Shown: positions 58,810 through 64,000 of the stretch, piece after piece
How the letters are laid out: every line of letters begins with the position of its first letter
Numbering within the stretch: position 1 is the first letter of the stretch
The notes under the pieces: model-generated
Databases searched by the model: none
What the model was told of the DNA's origin: nothing
What the model saw: the letters and a program-made list of their open reading frames with translations, nothing else
Position numbers and translations under genes: made by a program
Origin: Diphasiastrum complanatum
Lineage: Eukaryota; Streptophyta; Lycopodiopsida; Lycopodiales; Lycopodiaceae
Direction: 5' to 3'
Assembly: GCA_029204225.1 (NCBI GenBank)
Contig: CM055097.1
Span: 56,390,699-56,454,698 of the forward strand
DNA length: 64,000 nt

Positions 58810-59172
58810 CTTACTCTTGAACAGTATCAAGCACTCTGTTTGCTACTTATTAAGTATCAAGATTTTTTTGCATGGACTTATCAAGATTTAAAGGGTATTC
58901 TGATATCAATCATTGAACATACCATACCTTTAGTACCTGATGCAGTACCAAAGGTTTCAAAGTTCTATCACTGTAATCCTAATGTGGCAGATCTGATAAA
59001 GAAAGAACTTCAGAGATTGCTTGATGCCGATTTCATTTATGAGATCAAGCATACCAAATGGATTTCACCTATTATCATTGTTCCTAAGAAAAATGGTGTG
59101 AATCTCAAAGCATTGAATAAAGCGACACGAAAGGATCACTTTCCGTTACCTTTTACTGAAAGCATTTTGGAT
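58810..59172 (+). pseudogene. truncated RT of the second element
   Basis: LTLEQYQALCLLLIKYQDFF, AWTYQDLKG, IEHTIPLVPDAVP, DADFIYEIKHTKWISPIIIV, PKKNGVNLKALN, then RKDHFPLPFTESILDRL and abrupt loss of similarity at about 59,172. The catalytic YxDD block, RNase H and integrase are absent. Confidence 0.88.
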
Positions 59173-60741
<1,569 letters not shown>

Positions 60742-61960
60742 CCATTGTCTATGGACACAACATGACCAAATCTGTTCAAAATAAAATTATTAAAGCGTTT
60801 AGACGTAGAACAATAACATTGTTGCATTTTCTCAATTTCAAAGTTACAAAACACATCAAAAGGGAAGTACCAACCATGCTTGACATCATCAGGAAGATAA
60901 GACCAGCCGAACGTAATATCGTGAAAAGAGTTGTGAACAATACCAAATAACTATAGCAAAATGTGAGCATAAAACTGCTTCACATGGATAGTCTCAAAAA
61001 TCCTATTTCGATAGCATAGGTGTGGAAAAAGCTTCCCGTTGTCGCTGCTAGTACTAAGTTGTAATCGGTCGACTGGATTTTTGATGATCTTCCTTTTTTC
61101 CTTTTCCTTGAAGACCTGCACCCATATCAATCCCTGAAAAAGCTTAACTTTTTCACTGATAATTCACTTTTTGAGCTGCTGCCTTGTTCATCATTCCTCC
61201 TAGTATTAGTAAACTTCTTTTTTTTATACGTGCCCTACTCATAGATGATTGAAGAAGGATTGTTGAGGTTAAAACAACCACTTCTTTTATTGGGGTTTTG
61301 GAAATATTTGTTTTTAAGAGTGAAAAAGCTGGGTCTTTTTAGGATACTTTCAATCTCTCTAATATTTTCCACATCTCCTAGGTTGGAAAGTAACTTGGTA
61401 TTGGGATCTTTGTATAACTCAATAGAGGCATCAAGCATGTGTTGGCGGATGAACAGAGAAGTAAGGTGGGCCTTGACAACATCTCTAGCAGGCTTGTGTA
61501 GCCAAAGCAAAAAGGCATTGACTTGATTTTGCAAAGAAGCACCAGGAAAGAATTTGTTGAGACTATTCATCATGAACCAAACAACATGGTCAAATCAGAG
61601 AACAGAGGAATTGCTCTTGCATTTATCACCACCACGACATTTGAAGAAGGGTCCTTTCCAGCTCCACATGTGGTCTTGATGGAGATGGATAAGGTTGAAA
61701 CCAGTTTCAAAGTGTCCTCTGACCCTGGCGCTGGTTTGCTCAGAAGAACAGCGTGAAGGTTCAAATTTGTTCATTCGTATGATGGTGTCAAAAGCAATAG
61801 GAGTCTCTAGAGCAGAATTTTTACGTAGTGCGGCAAGTTTGCAGGTTTGTACTTCAGTCTTAGTGAGGTGAGTAAGCAAGAAGATCAATAGGTATAGGAG
61901 CAAGAAAATTTACAGTGGGGAGGCTCTAGAGTTTGAAGGAAGTGAGAGCAGATTTGAATT
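60742..61960 (-). pseudogene. unrecognised repeated protein family, copy B
   Basis: Minus strand from about 61,960: APIPIDLLAYSPH region, TKTEVQTCKLAALRKNSALE, FDTIIRMNKFEPSRCSSEQT, RGHFETGFN, KGPFFKCRGGDKCKSNSSVL, then MMNSLNKFFPGASLQNQVNA, LWLHKPARDVVKAHLTSLFI, LGDVENIREIES and FFTLKNKYFQNPNKRSGCFN to a stop at 61,235. Weaker similarity continues (VKQFYAHIL, DVFCNFEIEKMQQCYCSTSK, FILNRFGHVV) to the 18-bp repeats. Two long clean stretches (61,903-61,595 and 61,573-61,235) make it the best-preserved C-terminal half. The N-terminal half is absent. Confidence 0.75.
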
Positions 61961-62204
61961 CAATCATACGGTTGGGGACCATAGGGGTGAGTAGCATAAA
62001 TGTCTACCAAGTAGCCACTTAATGTTTTTCAAGTAGTTAGTTGCTATATTTTTCCATAAACAGGCATGTTCGAGAATGGTATCATCATTCACACTTTGAT
62101 AAGTAGGTAGCAACTTGGTAGTTTCAACCATCCATTATATAATTATAGGTCAACTTCATTTATATTAGATTTTCGCATAACAATATGGTTTAGTCCTTTG
62201 CTAA
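61961..62204. other. spacer between copies B and C
   Basis: No feature recognised. Confidence 0.5.
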
Positions 62205-64000
62205 GATCCTTTCTTAAACCAATATTATTCATAATATTACAATCCATCGAACAACATGTCCAAAATCTTCTAATATAAAGTTTTTAAAGCGCTTACTAGT
62301 AAAACAACTGCAAGGTAAATATTATCAATAATGAAGTCACAAAACACATCATAAGTTTTATACCATTCATTTTTTATATGAAAACAATATTCATAATCCA
62401 AAACAATACTTTCAAAGAAGTCATCAAGAATACCAAAAATATGTCATAAAATCTCGGCATAAAATTGTTTAACATTGATACTCTCAAAAACTTACAATAG
62501 TGTAGATGGAAGGAAGCCTTCTCTTAATTTTCCTTTATAACATAATTGAACTCATTTTGTTGCATTGATCACCCATACTCTTTTTTAATCCTCTTCCTCT
62601 TGCAGAAGAGTTATTCTTTGTAAAAGTTAAGCTTTTTGATTGGTAAATCCTCCTATCCAGTGTTACTTTGCCCATATTTGCCCCTGTTAGGTATATACTT
62701 TATTTTTGCGTTGCCACTTCCTGACATGATTGGACTAGCATTGTTAAGATTGAAAGAACCAGCTCTCTTGTTGAAATTCTAAAAATACTTGTCTTATAGG
62801 GTGGAGAAGCTAGGTTTCTTAAAAAGTCTTTCAATTTTTCTTATATTTTCAGCATCGCCCAAGTTAGCCAAAAGTTTGGTAGTAGGGTCACGAGATAACT
62901 CAATAGTAGCATCAATTATATATTATCTAAGAAATAAAAAGGAAATGTGTGCTTTAACGACATCTCTAGTAGGTTTGTGCAGCCAAAGAAAGAAAACATT
63001 GAGTTGATTATGAAGAGAGGCACCAAGAAAGAACTTGTTCAGGTTATTCATCATGTACCATATAGCATGATCAAACTAGATAACTGAAAAATTGTTTTTG
63101 CACTTGTCGCCGCATCTACATTTGAAGAATGGTCTTTTTCAGTTTCAAATTATGGCTTGGTAAAGGTTCATCCTATTAAAACCAGTTTCAAAATGGCCTC
63201 TGGTTCTAGCCCATGTCTATTCATAAGGGCATCTTGAGGGTTTGAATCTACTCATTCAGATGATAGTGTCAAAAGCAATGAGAATATCAAAAGAAAGATT
63301 TTTATGAAAGGTAGCTTGTTTGTAGACCTGAATCTCAATCTTAGTAAGACATGATAAAGCGATACATAAATCAATCAAAATGGGAGCTAAGAAGTTGATT
63401 GTAGGTAAGCTCCAAAGCTTAAATCAGCTCTGGCTAATTTGGACTCAAGAATACAACTTAGAAAAAAAGAGACTTGACAGTTTTTTGCTTGGCATAACTC
63501 AAAAGCAGATTGACTATCAACTTCACATATCTTTTGCGAAAAGGATGATAACTGAGAAGTGCTATCTTCATCTAGACCTTCAATGAAAATTAAAGGGTGT
63601 GGAGATAGAGATGGTTCAACACTGTGGGGAGGGGAATCAATAAGAACTACACCATTTTCTTTCTCAAGGCAAAACAATACATTTTGAATCTGAGAGTTGC
63701 AAAAACGTTCTTCCTCTTCAAAATTTTCCATGTAGTTAGAGAGGTTACTCAAAATATTTTCAATGCAAATCAAAGGATCTCTCTTTTTAATGATCTCCAT
63801 GTAAACATTGCCCCGGTTAAACATATTCATTGAATCAACAAGGCAAAGAATCGTATCATTAGGACCAACATCATCACAAGTAGCTCTATTAGTGGCAATA
63901 ATGAATTGGTGCACATTAACAACTTTCCTCCTACAACAAATGATAGTCTGGATGAAGAGATTAGGAAAAGGAAGAGGTTCTCCATAACCAAGGTTTATAG
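62205..64000 (-). pseudogene. unrecognised repeated protein family, copy C (runs off the right edge)
   Basis: Minus strand from the window edge: GEPLPFPNLFIQTIICCRRK, then a clean 175-codon stretch (63,914-63,387) with MHQFIIATNRATCDDVGPND, TILCLVDSMNMFNRGNVYME, IIKKRDPLICIENILSNLSN, PHPLIFIEGLDEDSTSQLSS. Across frames follow MSRFKPSRCPYE, RGHFETGFN, RPFFKCRCGDKCKNNFSV, WLHKPTRDVVKAHISFLF, LGDAENIRKIERLFKKPSFS, RAGSFNLNNASPIMSGSG and a tail like copy B (FKNFILEDFGHVV). The order is identical to copies A and B. It supplies the N-terminal text missing from B. I do not recognise the family. Confidence 0.75.

Overview
The window reads as nuclear DNA from a land plant with a large, transposon-rich genome. 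Evidence: Ty1/copia and Ty3/gypsy (chromovirus and Athila/Tat-like) retrotransposons with plant-type primer-binding sites (initiator Met tRNA, TGGCGCC), an intron-containing hAT transposase, (CT)n/(GA)n arrays of 100-180 bp, and one exon of a plant-type PP6 phosphatase gene with a plausible 5' UTR exon and promoter. I cannot name the species. Almost all coding sequence is mobile-element sequence, most of it broken.

Layout. 1-2.1 kb: a reverse-transcriptase C-terminal remnant, a CT array and the chromodomain plus 3' LTR of a chromovirus. 2.3-10.3 kb: a minus-strand hAT (DUF659-type) transposase pseudogene whose exons can be chained through splice sites. It is split by a very young copia element (3414-8820, TSD TACCT) that landed exactly on a splice donor. 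10.5-14.9 kb: a plus-strand chromovirus missing its 5' part. 15.7-25.8 kb: exon 1 of a PP6-like phosphatase (minus strand), with a probable 9.7-kb 5' UTR intron holding an old gypsy scrap and a 5'-truncated chromovirus with its LTR. The candidate 5' UTR exon and promoter lie near 25.5-25.9 kb. 26.5-29.4 kb: a SINE/tRNA-like scrap, a copia 5' LTR with PBS and gag stub, CT arrays and a tandem duplication. 31.2-32.9 kb: copy A of an unrecognised repeated protein family; copies B and C lie at 60.7-64.0 kb. 32.9-34.5 kb: degenerate duplicated LTR-like sequence.

35,259-53,474 is one 18.2-kb Ty3/gypsy retrotransposon of the Athila/Tat (non-chromovirus) type, with 1.1-kb LTRs and matching CCTTC target duplications. 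Its order is gag, protease remnant, a long linker, RT-RNase H, integrase, then an extra 3.4-kb accessory reading frame before the 3' LTR. A 4.1-kb noncoding LTR element (39,640-43,770) sits inside it in opposite orientation and replaces the protease active site. Related gag/pol fragments lie head-to-head at 54.2-59.2 kb.

The items I consider most worth following are the unrecognised three-copy protein family, the accessory ORF of the 18-kb element, the conserved protease-RT linker motif shared by two elements, the repeat motif occupying two spacers of the big element, and the copia insertion that recreates the splice donor it hit. All reading was by eye; lengths, boundaries and difference counts are hand-derived.
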